Part shown: piece after piece, positions 1 to 12,400 of the stretch
Layout: every line of letters starts with the position of its first letter
Position numbering within the stretch: the stretch's first letter is position 1
Source: Andrena cerasifolii
Taxonomy: Eukaryota > Arthropoda > Insecta > Hymenoptera > Andrenidae
Length of the DNA stretch: 64,000 nucleotides
Direction of reading: 5' to 3'
Assembly (NCBI RefSeq): GCF_050908995.1
Contig: NC_135125.1
Location: forward strand, 14,223,011 to 14,287,010
Notes under the pieces: generated by a model
The model's input: the letters and a program-made list of their open reading frames with translations, nothing else
Told to the model about the DNA's origin: nothing
The model's database searches: none
Program-made: the position numbers and the translations under genes

Positions 1-1686
1 ATCCAGGTATACTAAGTACGTGTAAGTTTTCTGTCTCCTCGTTTGAAAAATAAAATGGTAATAAATGCCACTCATTTAATACATCGCTGCGAATAAATTT
101 AGATTTAAATTTGCTTAAAATACAGCTTAATTGGTCATTCCGATGTTTAGTAATATCTAAAGCTACGTGCGGGCTTAAAAAGTCTAGTGAATTTATAAAT
201 GTCTCGTTAAACGGCAATCGTCTAACAATATTTTCGAAGGCGGATTGATAAAATTTCTTTATATTTGTATAAAATTCTATAATTTGTTCGTCTTCTAAAT
301 TACTATTTATAATCTGATTAATTGTTGTCATAGATTCCGCTCCGATAAAAATTTTTTGTATTGGCACTAAATTTGCTTCATTATAGACGTCTATTTTGTG
401 TATATTGGGTGCCGTAATATATTTAGACTTTATAAAATTGCCTCCCAATAATCTTAACAATCTCAAGCATTCAGGGAGCAGGCAATGAAGTAGAAATTTG
501 GAGCTCTGAAATAATCTATTGAACCCAATAAATATGTTTAATACGTAATTTAAAAATTGCACATACGCTTTAGTATAAAGGCAATTGAAATTTCGAAATA
601 TTCTGCTGACGACTTTGGACTTTCCTTCTGTTACTGCCTTCGCAAAGACAGCAAATAAAACTGGCCACTGATTTAAAACTCTTTTCACACATTCAGATAA
701 TGCTAGCCATCTGGTTCTTGATGGCTGTAGTTTTTGCTTTGCAAAGTTCATGAAATCTTGCGCACCTTCTAAAACGCTCTGATGTTTAGGACTTTGGGAG
801 AAGTATGTACAAACCGATTGCAAAAATTCCTCTATGTGCGATGGCAAGTGTCTGCACGCATGGGATGTAACCAAATTCATTGAATGGCAAATGCATGGGA
901 AAACAGAGATTTCTTCATTGTCTGCTAATAAACGAGAAATCAATGAGTTCTGTCTCCCCAGCATTACATTCGCATTGTCAACGCACACACCGACGATATT
1001 GCTTACAGTCAAATTATATTTCTTTAAAGAATGTAGAAAACCCTTGTATAAGTTTTCTGCTGTACAATCCTTAACTCTAATTAAATCTAATAAATATGTA
1101 TATATCTGTTCTTTGTGGACATATCGAATTAAAAACCATAAAAGTTTCGTATCAGATATGTCTCTGGTTTCGTCTATTAAAACGGAAAAGAATTTGCCAC
1201 GTAGTATTTCCGTCGTTTCTAGAACAACGGATTTATTTATAACATTTTGTATAATTGCTGAGATTTTATGTCTTTTAAGAGACATGCGTTTAACAATATT
1301 GGGATCTGCCGGTGCCAAATGCGTCATTTGAATAAACTGTTTGAACGAGTTAAAGGATCTATTGTGCTCGGCTATGTCTATGCAGAACCTTATCTCTGCC
1401 ACTTTTACGCTATCCATAAAACTTTTTATCGGCTCAAGCTTTCTTATTGGCCCTTCTTCTTTTCTATGTTGCATGTTCACGCGATGCATTCTGCTCTTTG
1501 CATGTTTTCTCAAGTCGTTTTTGCATCCCACAAAAGTTTTGCAGCAAACTATGCATTTCCCTTTGTACGGATCCTCGGCTCGTTGGAGCCAGCCTTTGAA
1601 TTCTGGCTCCTCCATCCAAGCGCGGCAAAATGCTTGCTGCCTCTTCGGTTTCTTTCCAGGGGGGTTGATGAAGCTGCTATCACTGC
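1..1686 (-). CDS. hAT-like gene, coding exon 3 (partial)
   Basis: A 1,686-nt continuously open exon starting after GAATAG. It holds the zinc finger and the recognisable hAT core, and it is cut by the window edge. I translated every codon and found no stop. Several plus-strand ORFs of 60-165 codons over this stretch are antisense shadows. Confidence 0.8.
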
Positions 1687-2089
1687 CTATTCATAAAATA
1701 GTCATTTTTATTATCAAGAAGATAATCATGGAAAAAAGAAACTATGTTCAGTTTATAATTCTATAATTCAAGAAACTCTTAAATTAAAGATACATCTTAC
1801 TCGATTCATTGTCTATATCTGAGTTTTTAATAGCTATACTGCTACCTCCAGCGACGCCAATATCAATGCCTGCATAAAATATCCATTATTAGTACACTTC
1901 TATATAATATCACAGCAATACATACTGAACAAATTTGAAAGAATAAATATGAAACGAAGAAACTAATAAACATGATGTTTAGCACATCCTTGGTAAAAAA
2001 GGTACTTTAATATTCCAAGAAATGACCATTTCTAAAATTAAACTGACGCAAAAGTATCAAATATTCGTTTTACCTGAATCCTTACTCAT
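1..2089 (-). CDS. hAT-transposase-like zinc-finger protein, 3 exons, C-terminus off window
   Basis: Three coding exons join in frame: 2074-2089 (ATG at 2089, codons MSKDS), 1801-1869, and 1-1686, which leaves the window still open. Introns are 1870-2073 and 1687-1800, both GT-AG and both phase 1. An in-frame TAG about 36 nt upstream makes this the first usable ATG. The 590 visible residues have a basic patch near 40-45, a C-x2-C-x13-H-x5-H finger (C73, C76, H90, H96), a hAT-type RNase-H-like core with LIDET at 198-202 and VDNAN at 264-268 (candidate catalytic D200 and D265), a C-x-C-H segment near 293-296, and TRWLALSECV at 353-362. This resembles SCAND3/ZNF862/ZMYM-type proteins derived from hAT transposases. 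No stop or frameshift occurs. It is either a domesticated gene or a young, intron-bearing autonomous element; the left end and third acidic residue are not visible. Its AT-rich coding DNA contrasts with the GC-rich surroundings. Confidence 0.8.
1801..1869 (-). CDS. hAT-like gene, coding exon 2
   Basis: A 69-nt exon between acceptor TTTATGCAG and donor GTAAGATG. It encodes a Ser/Asp-rich stretch (IDIGVAGGSS then IAIKNSDIDNES). Phase is 1 on both sides, so it keeps the frame into the long third exon. Confidence 0.7.
2074..2089 (-). CDS. hAT-like gene, coding exon 1
   Basis: A 16-nt coding exon, ATG to TCA plus one base, followed by donor GTAAAA. The leftover G joins the GC of the next exon to make a glycine codon. 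The 5'UTR is presumed to continue to higher coordinates, because the ATG lies directly after an in-frame stop region. Confidence 0.65.
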
Positions 2090-2885
2090 ACTGGAACTTT
2101 GATAAAACACTGTAAAACTCTAATGAACGACACAATACGCAAACGTCTCGCATCACGCACAACAACGCATGGCGAAGATGGCGGAAGATAAAGCAAAGCT
2201 CGGCGAAGAGGGCGCCACAAGCGCATGTACAATTGAATTGCGGTTTCGCATGAGTGCGCATGTGTGAATGGTTTGCGCGCGAATTTTTCATTTGCGGAAT
2301 GTACGAAGTGGGTAGTTACATAATGTTTTATAACACACCGATGACAAGCGGCACGTGGGCTGATGCCGTCACGGGTGGGGAAAAGTTGCAGTCATCTTAC
2401 CAGGTCTAGGGAAAAAAGGGAAAGCGGTTGGAAGTGGGAGACGTAACTCAAGTGACGTGATCCAAGCGAGGTAGGTGATGTAGAGTGGTAGTGGGGGTAA
2501 TGTGACGTCATAGTATTTGCCTCGGAGGGAATTTCAGTGACGTCATGCCGTCATCACGCACACATAACCGCACTGCTGTAGGCGCTCCTCCTCCACTACG
2601 GTAGGGAAATTCCTGGCAAGCCTGCCTAAGAGCGGGCCGAGGTAGACCCGAAGCCATAAATAATTGCATTCCTTTTGAGGAGAACCAATTAACTGCCTCT
2701 GTATCCAGAAGAAAGTAATTGATTGCAAGCTGGGTAAGAAAGAAGTAAGGAATGGAAATTCAAATATGTGATTTAATTAGAATCTGAATATTTAGTAGGA
2801 TTGTAGGGAAGATTTCATTTCGATCGGTTGACAAATAAAGGCAAGTGTAGAAATGAGTGGAAGGGAGGATTAGAACAGACCTCGA
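2090..2885. other. 5' flank of the hAT-like gene
   Basis: About 800 bases without a convincing coding exon. The part next to the gene should hold its 5'UTR and promoter. A 69-codon minus-strand ORF (2082-2291) overlaps the start exon in another frame and has no recognisable domain. No hAT-type terminal inverted repeat was recognised here, but the opposite element end is outside the window, so the comparison cannot be made. Confidence 0.4.
2453..2545. promoter_or_regulatory. Cluster of CRE/ATF-like sites
   Basis: The perfect 8-bp palindrome TGACGTCA occurs at 2503-2510 and again at 2538-2545, 35 bp apart, with a related TGACGTGA at 2453-2460. TGACGTCA is the consensus for CREB/ATF bZIP proteins. 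The cluster is roughly 365-455 bp upstream of the hAT-like gene's ATG, so it may belong to that promoter. This is inference from motif spacing only. Confidence 0.35.
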
Positions 2886-5800
2886 GGCTTGACATACAAA
2901 ATCGTTTATTCATATAAAAGGACACTTTATACTAGCACGTACTGTCAAAAAACTATCCTAGTTTCGTGTACAATCGGGACCACCGAGTGGCGACTCCCTT
3001 TCGCTCGCTTCTCCTCGTGTATCACATTATTATTATACGCGGCAACTGATAACGGATTATGCTGAGAATAATTGGGGATAACTGTCATTGTGGTCGTAGT
3101 CGGAGTATAAAAAAAAAAAAAGAAAAGAAGAAAGAAAAGAGGAGGAGAACGTCCGATAGATCCATCACGGGCGTTCGAGTATATTTGCGTACTGAGCGCC
3201 ATAGTCGACTCGCTCTTCACAGCATGATCAATTTTAATCCGCTCGATCAGCCCCCCCCTGGAATTAAATTATTAGTGGAACGACGCTGCTGCAATCGAAG
3301 ACTATAATTGGCACCAGATGAAAATTGGTCATTCTGTGCATAAATATTATGCGTTTATGTATACATATATAAAAGTCGCGTGGACGGGTCGTGCTGGTGG
3401 GCAACGCCTCTGTCTCGAGCGACGCTTGGATCCCACTAACATCGACCCAGTCGGTTTTGTTATTAATTACATGCATCCTATGTGTTCACCATAATTAATA
3501 CGCCTTACATTAGAGTTACATATATATATCATATAATCGTACCGCCGTAACACTCGTTACTCCCAAGTACACTATCGCTACGAGTGAAGTGGATATTACG
3601 ATAAATACTAGGCTCGACTAATTGCTAGAATCATCAGCTCGGTCGGAACCGATCCCATAGTGTGATTACCGAATTACGATAAGGATCGACGGATAAGCCA
3701 GCACAGTGCAAATTGAAATTCGTTGATGGACGATCGTCGGTTGCGCAACTCTCAACGCGCTTCGCCGACCGGCAAAGTGCTTTCACGCGTGATCGCGACT
3801 TAAATGGGTGGTAACTTAGATCGTGGAGGAGACTTTTGAGGAAATTTTGTCGCGATTCGTCGGAATTACTTTCTTCTTCGATTGAATTATACGAGGCTAC
3901 TCCGTCGTATGGAATACCGAGAACAGTCCAGGCGTTGAACGGATAGAAGCTGGCTGTGTCGATGGTAAAAGGTGGGCTACAAATGCCACTGTTTTGGATG
4001 ATCTACTAGAATTGATCACTCGGCGTATTTCGGTGTGATTCGAAATCGAGCACCCTCTAATGATGACTTTAGGCCTGGGTCGAAGAATATTGAGAGAGAT
4101 TCCTCGGGAGGCCTCGGGAATCTACGAACGAAGATGAAGTACGTTTCGAGAGAAATGTTTTACGAGGCGAAGGGCGGAAGCGTGCTCCGTACGTGTATCA
4201 GCTTTATTATTAATGTTGGGGGACAGTGACAGTAAGAAATATGGCCACTTGTATCACGATCGAGTTGCCTTGCGTGGACGCACTGGGTGGTTACTTGCCG
4301 ACCTCTCGTTCTCTTCGATGGACAGAGAGCTCTCCTCTTTCTCGTATTATACTTATGCAGAACACTTTTATTGTATGGATAACCGTGCTAGGGGTGTCCC
4401 GTCGCGGGAACGAGCTAAATTAACGAACCGGTGGTACAAAAAGAAAAGAGAAGAAGTAGGTTCCACGGGTTACACTGATACCAGGAAGACAGCGCTTGGA
4501 CTCGTCGACGTCTTCGATCCGATCATAAATACAGACAGTATGCGCAGTATTTGTGCGACGATAATAGCGTTCATTCTATTACACCTAAAGAGCCCCGTGT
4601 TCCGAAGTCTCAAAGCGTGACGACGTTGTATCCGACATTGATTCCCCCACCCCCGTGGCTCGTGGCACGAACGCCACCCCCTATCGTTTAGTGCTCGTAT
4701 AGTATCAAATTAATTGACAGTTAAGTGATATATCGCGGCAGGGGTGGGGGCGCAGGAAGCACGATTACCATCCCCCCCCCCGTGACACTTTGAGACTGGA
4801 GAACCAAGGGGCCGTCGTAGATTATACTTTCGTACAAACGTATAGAACATCGTTTAAGTATTATCATTAGGAGGGTACAGTGCATATAAAGAATCGTATA
4901 AATGTATATATTTATATTTATATATATATATTTATATATATATATATGTATAATGACGCCAGCTCGCCGGAGAAGCAAATTCGCGATCGGTCCTCCGCGC
5001 GAGCCGCTGTTTGAGCTTTGAGATACGCGTACCTTTCGTCTTGTCTTTCTTCCTTTCATCATTTTTTCTTTAACACATAAACGTACCATGCACACACACA
5101 CACGCACGCTCGCGCGCTCGGTTACGATCCTCCCCCTCCCCTCCCACTCGTAGTACGTAGATACACCCTCCCGATCGGGGTGCACTGTTCGCGCGTTTAT
5201 GTTGGCATTTGGAAGCGTTTGGAAGACGGCTGTATAGCTGCGAATTGGAGTGTCGCGTGGGATTGCTTGTAGAATGCTTGTCAGTGGAATAGATCGGCGA
5301 CTGTCGGTTCGGATCGTGCTCGAGCACGCGTGAACGCCAGCAGACGTGAGTAAATGCGAACTGATCTCGTTGGTGCACGTTGACGCGTGCCAGCCAAGGA
5401 GCGATTTAAGATCTACCTCGATCGATACAGCGGTATCGCCGTGGATCATCGTTGTTCGAGCCGTCACAGTGGCATTACAAGGGGCACCCTCCGCGTTGGA
5501 TCGCGCCCAGGCAAACCGGCGAGCAGTTATCCCCGGGACGATCGCGATCGCCGTTACAATGCCACTGTGCACGAGAGACCGTCGGACGTGTGTGTGTTTT
5601 TCTCTCAGTTTTCCTTCGTTGTTTGAATTTTTTTTGGTCGCGCCTCGCGTCGAAACGCGTTTATCGTTTGTTTCCCGTCACCGCATTTTTTGTGTCCTGA
5701 TCGACGACTCACCCCACCCCACCGAGGGTGGGGACTCGAACGACGACGATCGTGGCCAACATCAGCGCCGATTCACTGCCACGAAGCGAAAGTGTAGTGC

Positions 5801-6344
5801 CGCCGTTTGCTCGGCACTGACGAAGGCACAGTCATAAGTCTCGTGTGTTCGGCAAACGTTCTTCGTCGCGCTCCATCCTCCGCTCAACCGTTTGCACGTA
5901 GAAAAATGGCGCGAGCCGTGAGACTATCACGGATATATTCCGTCCACTTTCCACCCGGTCGATTTCTCTCCGTCACCGTTTGGCACCAGAAACGAGCCTC
6001 CCCTCCTTCCTCCCCCCGCGCTCTTCTCTCTCCTCTTTTAAGTCCCTTTCGCTTCACCATCTCGCCCTCCCTCCCCACCTCTTCGCTCTCTCTCGTGCTC
6101 TACCCTTATCTCTATCTCCCTTTTTTTCTTTTTTTTATATAACATAATATAATATTATAATATAAACGTTTACGTTTTGGCCACACAGTTCCTGATCGCC
6201 GAAGCACATTATTGTCTGTGATTCCGCGACATTTCGATAGTTTAGAATATTCTTAATTCACTTTTATACAACACTGATCCTCCCCCTGGACTTCCTCGTG
6301 TGCGCGTGTTTCTTTAGCGGATCCCCGGGATCGTGTTGGCCGGC
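2886..6344 (-). other. tnc: Tenectin 3' flank / probable long 3'UTR
   Basis: No domain-bearing ORF was found. Minus-strand AATAAA signals (TTTATT on the plus strand) occur at 4367-4372, 4203-4208 and 2905-2910, so the 3'UTR could be about 2.0, 2.2 or 3.4 kb long. The stretch holds AT and CA microsatellites, a pyrimidine-rich block (about 5990-6135) and small inverted repeats such as CAGTGGCATT near 5468 against AATGCCACTG near 5560. A 283-codon open frame at 4721-5572 runs through the microsatellites and resembles no family I know. RNA reads are needed to choose the end. Confidence 0.4.
4895..4948. repeat. TA/TTTA microsatellite
   Basis: Imperfect run of alternating TATATA and TTTATATA units in the presumed Tenectin 3'UTR. 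Confidence 0.85.
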
Positions 6345-6447
6345 TCATCTCCTCCTTCTGGCTGTGGCTGCCGCGATCATTTGCCTCAGCATCGGCTCCG
6401 GGCTGCACACTCGTGGGTCGCACTTCATGTTACCGTCGCCTCCGCAG
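6345..6447 (-). CDS. tnc: Tenectin terminal coding exon
   Basis: Acceptor ATAATTTCAG (126-nt intron) restores the frame from the phase-2 donor at 6574. It encodes 33 residues beginning CGGDGNMKCDPRVCSPEP, which complete a half VWC, then MLRQMIAAATARRRR and TGA at 6345-6347. Confidence 0.8.
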
Positions 6448-9400
6448 CTGAAATTATAAAACGTTCGTCTTTGTTAGAAAATTTCACCCGAGAAGCTCCG
6501 AGCTCCTGTCTGCTTTGTAACTAGGGGTGCATTTACTCGAATGCTTAGCGCTACAGAAAGTTGAGTAACTTACGTGCACTGAAGGCAAGGTCCCGACGCG
6601 GACCTGATGACTTCTCCAACGCGATACGCCTGGCCGCGAATTTGGCAGCCGCTCCGTTTCGCGGCTCCCTTGTACGCGTGGGCGTGGAAGTGCGGCGGTA
6701 ACGTGGTGGTGGTGGTGGTGGTGGTCGTGGTTAGGTTGAGCGACGTGGCCATCGACACAGGACACTCGTATCTGGGACAGCAGAAGCCACTGATCGGTTC
6801 CTCGTGGCAGCCTGGGATTGGCGGCGGGCAGCTCTGCTGCAGGCAGATGATGTCGCTTCTGAAGCAGAAGCAGAAGTCGCAGGGATCGTCCCTCGGTATC
6901 TGTTGCGCCGACACGTAGACCTTGCCGCCGTATCGGCAGGTGCCTGGCCCATAGATGGCTTGGTCATCCTCGTCGTAGTCCTCGTCAGGATTCAAGTAGC
7001 TGCCAGTGTTTGTGGGGAAGTGGGGGTTCTCTTCTCCGGAGACGGACTGGTCGGGGTACTCGGGCACTTGTGGAGCCGCGGTACTCGTGGGTCCTTCGTG
7101 AAGACTGGGTTGAACCGGTCGCCCTGTAGTTTCGAAGGTGTCGTTGGCTGGCTGCTGGTGTTCGTCGAACAGTGGACCTTCAATGGACTCCTCTTTCTCG
7201 GTGGTTGGTCCTGTTTCTGGCAGTTGAGGTTCGCCTGGAGGTCGCGCAACTTCCTCTCCTACATCCTCGTGTTCCTCCTCTGCGAGCGATGGCTCCGTTG
7301 GGAGCGCGCCCGTCTTTGCAGGGTGCTCTTCGACTGGCGCCTCGGTCGACTGGGGGCCTTCTTCAGCTTTCACGGGAACACTCTCTTCTGTGTGCTCCTC
7401 GGGCAGTGGTTGCAACGTACTCTTCTCTTGAGGCAGTTCCGTGGGCTTGACTGTCTGCTCTTCTTCGGGGGTCTTCTCGGTTTCCGGCTGCTTTTCTGCC
7501 TCGGTTTCTGTCGATGTCTCGACGGCAGGTTCTGTGGAAGGCTGAACTTCCTCTGACGGTTGGATCGGCGGAGTTTCCTTTGTGGGCTCGTGCTCTTCAG
7601 CCGCAGTTGGAGCCTCTGTAGATTCTACCACTGAAGGTTGTTCCTCGCGAGGGGATGTCGCTTCGGCCTCCGGAGCAGGTGTACTAGGTTGTGCTACTTC
7701 TTCCTCGCCAGTGATTGGGGCCTGCGTCGATTTCTCTTCGGCTTGAGGAGCTTCGCTCGGCGTTTGTTCAGGCAATTGTTCCTTGAGCAGAATGCTTTCT
7801 GTGGTTGGAGCTTCTGCTTCTGGTGGCAAGGTTTGCTGTTCACCTTCCGCAGGTTTCTCTTCTACAGGAACAACCTTCTCTGGCGCTTCAGTGGCAGGCT
7901 GCTCTTCCTCCGGAAGAACCTTCTGTGGCTCTTCAGTGGCAGGTTGCTGTTCCTCGGGCAGAACCTTCTCTGGCAATTCGGTGGCAGGCTGTTCTCCTTC
8001 AGGAAGAATCTTTTCTGTTACTTCAGTAGGTTTCTCTCCTTCGGGAAGAACTTCCTGGGGCTCCTCGGTGGGCTTTCCTTCTTCGGGAAGAATCTTCTCA
8101 GGTGCTTGGGTAAATGGACTCGTTTCTGGTGTTTCACTAGGAAGTTCCTTTTCTACCATTTCGGTCACGACTTCTGTCGCTGGCGCCTCGGATGGGAGCT
8201 CTGGCTCTGGAACCCCTTCAGCAGGAGTTACCTTCTCGGTCGAAAGCTCTTGTTCAGGCGTCTCGGTTGGAGTTTCTTTCTCGGGTACCTCAGCAGGCAA
8301 CTCCTTTTCTGGCATCTCAGTCGTATGTGCTACCTTCTCAGGAACTTCGGTAGCCTGTGCAGGTGTCGCGGTAGAAACTGCTCCTTCCGGCGCTTCAGGA
8401 AGCTTTGGTTCTGGAGCTTCGCTGGGAACTACCTGTTCTGGCGCTTCAGGAAGCTTTGGTTCTGGAGCTTCGCTGGGAACTACCTGTTCTGGCGCTTCAG
8501 TGGGACTGACTTCGGCAGATACTTTAGGAACAGGTTCAGTCACTTCCTGAGTTTCTCCTACTGAAGTTTGTCCTTCGAATTGCCCCTCTTCCTTTTCAAT
8601 TGCAGGTTTTCCTGTTTCCTCTTCTACAGCAGGTGCTTCAGTCTGTGGTGCTGCCTCTGGCATGCCTTCCTCCGACGGTTTCTCGCCTATCATAGATGGC
8701 TCTTGTTCGTGAGTTGGACCTGCTTCGGTTGGTGCAGCTGGAGCTGTTTCTTCAGTTACAGCTTCACCTTCCATGACAGGTTTCTGTCCTTCCTCAGGCA
8801 CAGCTGGCGAGCTCTCAGGCATCAATGTTGAAGCTTCAGGGGCTGACGACGTTGATTCGCTAGGTTGCTCTTCACCTGCTACAGTCACCTCTTCCTGAGG
8901 CATCTTGGCTGGCTCCACAGATGTCACGCTCTCTTCTATGCTCGGCTTTTCAGTTTCTGCTCCAGGTTTCTGCTCCCCTTCACCTTCAGCCGGCACAGTA
9001 GCTTGTTCAACTGGCACTGTTGATTCCTCTGGCACTTCTTTCAAAGCGGTCTCCGGTTTCGCTGTCATTTGTTCTTCCTTTTCTGTTACCTGTTCTGGAA
9101 TTCCTGTTGCCTGTGGAACTTCATGTTCAACCGACGCAGTTTCAGGTGCTTCAGTCTCGACTGGTGCAACAGGTAGTTTTTCAGTTGCTGCTTGTTCCTC
9201 TGGTTGAGCAGGTTGTTCCTTGACAGTAACAGCTGCCTCAGTAGCAGGCACTTCAGCTTCTTCCTCAACCACTGTCTGTTCGGTTCCTTCTTGAGGCGAA
9301 ACTGGTTCAGACATCACTTTTGGAGTTGTAGCTTCGGGCGCTGTTGCCGTGGTTTCTTCTTGAGGAACAATGGATGGTGTGGCCGCCTCTTCAACAGGTG

Positions 9401-12400
9401 AAACAGATACAGTTGCTTGTTCCTCTAACGATGGAGTCACCTCGGGCTGCTGCTCTTCAGCTCCAGGTTGTGGAGTTTCCTGTTCAGGTTTCACTTCAAC
9501 TACACTTGGCAGTTCCTCGGTGACTAGCTCCTTCTCTTCCGTTGCATTGGTTGCAGTAGGCACGGACGGTTGTTCGGTGGCAATTTCTGCAGCTTCAGTC
9601 GAACTTGGCAGTTGCTCTTCTGGAACTTTCTCAGGTTCTTGAGTAGGTGCTTCGGTGTAATCTTCGATGCCTTCCGTGGTTGCCTTCACTTCACCTTCAG
9701 CTGCTGGCGTTTCTTTGGTCTGTTCCTCTGCTTCAGAGGTGGGCACTGAAGTTTGCTCAGTCTCACCTGGCACGGCTGGCAGCTCTTCAGGAGCCACTGG
9801 TTTCCTAGTTGTTTCTGCAGCTTCGATTAATGGCGTCGCAGCTTCCGCTGCTTCAGTGGCAATTGGTTCCTGTTTCACTGTACCAGGAACGGTTGCTTCC
9901 TCTGGAACAAATCCTGGAGCTTCAGTGGAGGCTCCAATTTCTACTGGACCAGGTGTTTCACCTTCCACTGGCTTAGCAGTTTCTTGCTCCACTGGTGGCT
10001 GTTCTGGAGTTGACACTTCTATTGCAGGAGATGGGCCTTCGGTCTCTGCTTCACTTGGTCGAATAGTTTCTAATTCACTGACCGGCGTAGATTGTTCAGG
10101 TTGAGCGGGTTCAGCTGGCTGGGAAGGCGTTGCTTCTTCTGTCTTCTGTTCTCCAGGCTGTTCCACTGGTTGCAACCCAGATGTCGTTCCTTCTTCTAAT
10201 GGTGCCTGACCTTCGGTAACTGGTTGTTCACCTTCTGACACTGCAGGCTCTGGCATAGCGGAAGAAGTGGGTGTTTCAGCCTCTTTGCTCGCACCTTCTA
10301 CTGGCATTGCAGGGGAAGCAGTTACTGCTTGCTCTTCCGTCACAGCTTGCTGTCCTTCAGATGGTTCTACGCCAATTGATTTCTCGGTGGCAGGTGCGGC
10401 TGTTTCCTTCTCCATGCCAGTAGAGGTTTGTTCCGGTTGCACTGCCTCGGTCGTTTCAAGCGTCTGCTCTTCGCCAGCTGGGCTCGAAGGCTGTTCTTCA
10501 GGCACATGTCCTTCAGGAACTTGTTCCTCGGGAGCCAGACCTTCGGTAGGCTGTTCAATAGACGGCATCTTCGTTACATGTTCTTCTTTTGGAGATTCCT
10601 TCTCTTCTGAAGGAACTTGACTAGAAGACTCCACTTGCATCGGAGGCACAGTGTGTTCCTCGGGCTCCGTGACAGATACTCCAACGGTAGTCGGTTGTAC
10701 ATGCTCCACAGGTTCAATAGATCTCAGCGTTGTGGGTGCTTCCTCGGTCAAACCAGGCGTAGCAGTCTGTTCGCCAGTTTCCTTGCCAGGTGCGGGCACT
10801 TGAGGTGTCGTGTGCTCCTTAACAGCTTCAACGGGCTCCTTCGCGGACACTGGGACCGGAATCTCAGACACTGGCGACACAGTCTTCTGCTCAGCTTCCT
10901 CTGTTTCGTATTTAGGCGTTTCGTGCTCGATCATGTGATTATCGGACTCCAAGACCGCCGTAGGTGTTGAATCGCAGGTGTACATCGGGCAGCAAGAGTC
11001 TTTACCAGTGTGTATGGGCATGCAGTTGGACAAGTGGCTTGGGGGCGGTGGACACTCGACAAGGTCGCACTGAATGATGCTGCTGATGCAACGGCACTGA
11101 AGTTGACAGGGATTAACAGGAGGAACAGCAGAATTATTGTAGAAAGATTGTCCTTCCACGAGACAGTTGCCTTCACCTGGAATCGCCGCCGGCACGTGAG
11201 CTGGGTACTCCGATGTTGTTTCCTGTTCAGGAGTTTCTACAGCGATTGTAGATTGCTCGACAGCCTCCTCGGTCGTTACCTTAGGCGATATTTCTGCGGA
11301 TGGTGTAGATTCTGGGACTACTTGCTCCATTGCTGGTTCTGCAGTCGATGGTTCAGGACCTTTCTCTTCCATGACAGGAGATTCTGTCTCCTTTTCCAGT
11401 GGCAATTGCGTTGAAGCTGCTTCTTTCGATGGGGCTACCTCCGTTTGAACCTCTTCGGGAAGCGAAACCTTCTGTTCCTCTTCTGGTAACGCCGTTTCGG
11501 CAGGCTCGGTGGAACCTTCAGACACTGCAGGTTCGGTGGGGGATACTTTAGGCATCTCAGTACTGATACCTTGTTCTGGTTCTTTAGCCTCTGCCTCACC
11601 TGTCGTTTCAACTGGAGCGGCTAGTGTCGATGCTTCAGGTGCTAATTCCGGTTTCTGAGTGCCTTCTTCTGGTAATTTTTCTTCTTCGGCAGGCTGCTCT
11701 GGCTCAGATGGTTCTGTGGAGGATTCTTCATGGCGAGTAGGAGCTTCGGTGGATTTCTCCTGCGGTAGAACGCTCTCTGTACGAGTTTCTTCCGTAGGTG
11801 AGATTTCTTCTTCATGAGCGGCTGTAGATGTCTGTGGTGCTTCCTTCAAAGTTTCAGTCGATGTTTCAGGTTCCTCTTTAGCAGCAGTAACAGCTTCTTC
11901 TAAGCCAGGAAGTTCTGTAGGTAGTTTTTCAGTACCTTCAGATGGTTTCTCTTCGACCATGGGGCCTTCTGTGGAAATTTCTACACTGACTGGCACTTGA
12001 CTTACTCCCTCCTGAGGAGGTGTGGCTTCACTTGTCTTCTCTTCTTCCACAGTTGCCTCAGTTGGCTGTTCCGGTGCAATGGGACTTTCGCTTGGTTCCT
12101 CAGCTGACTTCTCAATTGGCTTTTCTTCTTCAGCAGGCTTTTCAGTTGGCTTTTCTTCCTCGGCTAACTTCTCAGTTGGTTTTTCTTCCTCGGCTAACTT
12201 CTCAGTTGGCTTTTCTTCCTCAGCAGGCTTTTCAGTTGGCTTTTCTTCCTCAGCAGGCTTTGCAGTTGGCTTTTCTTCCTCAGCAGGCTTTTCAGTTGGC
12301 TTTTCTTCCTCAGCAGGCGTTTCAGTTGGCTTTCCTTCCTCAGCAGGCTTTTCAGTTGCCTGTTTTTCTTCAATAGGCTGCTCAGTTTGCTTTTCTTCTT

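Noticed and set aside
1..1766. Plus-strand ORFs of 64-165 codons at the left edge
   Set aside because: They lie antisense to the continuous hAT-like exon and have no protein-like features.
4721..5572. 283-codon minus-strand ORF downstream of Tenectin
   Set aside because: It runs through CA and TA microsatellites, has no recognisable domain and lies in the presumed 3'UTR.
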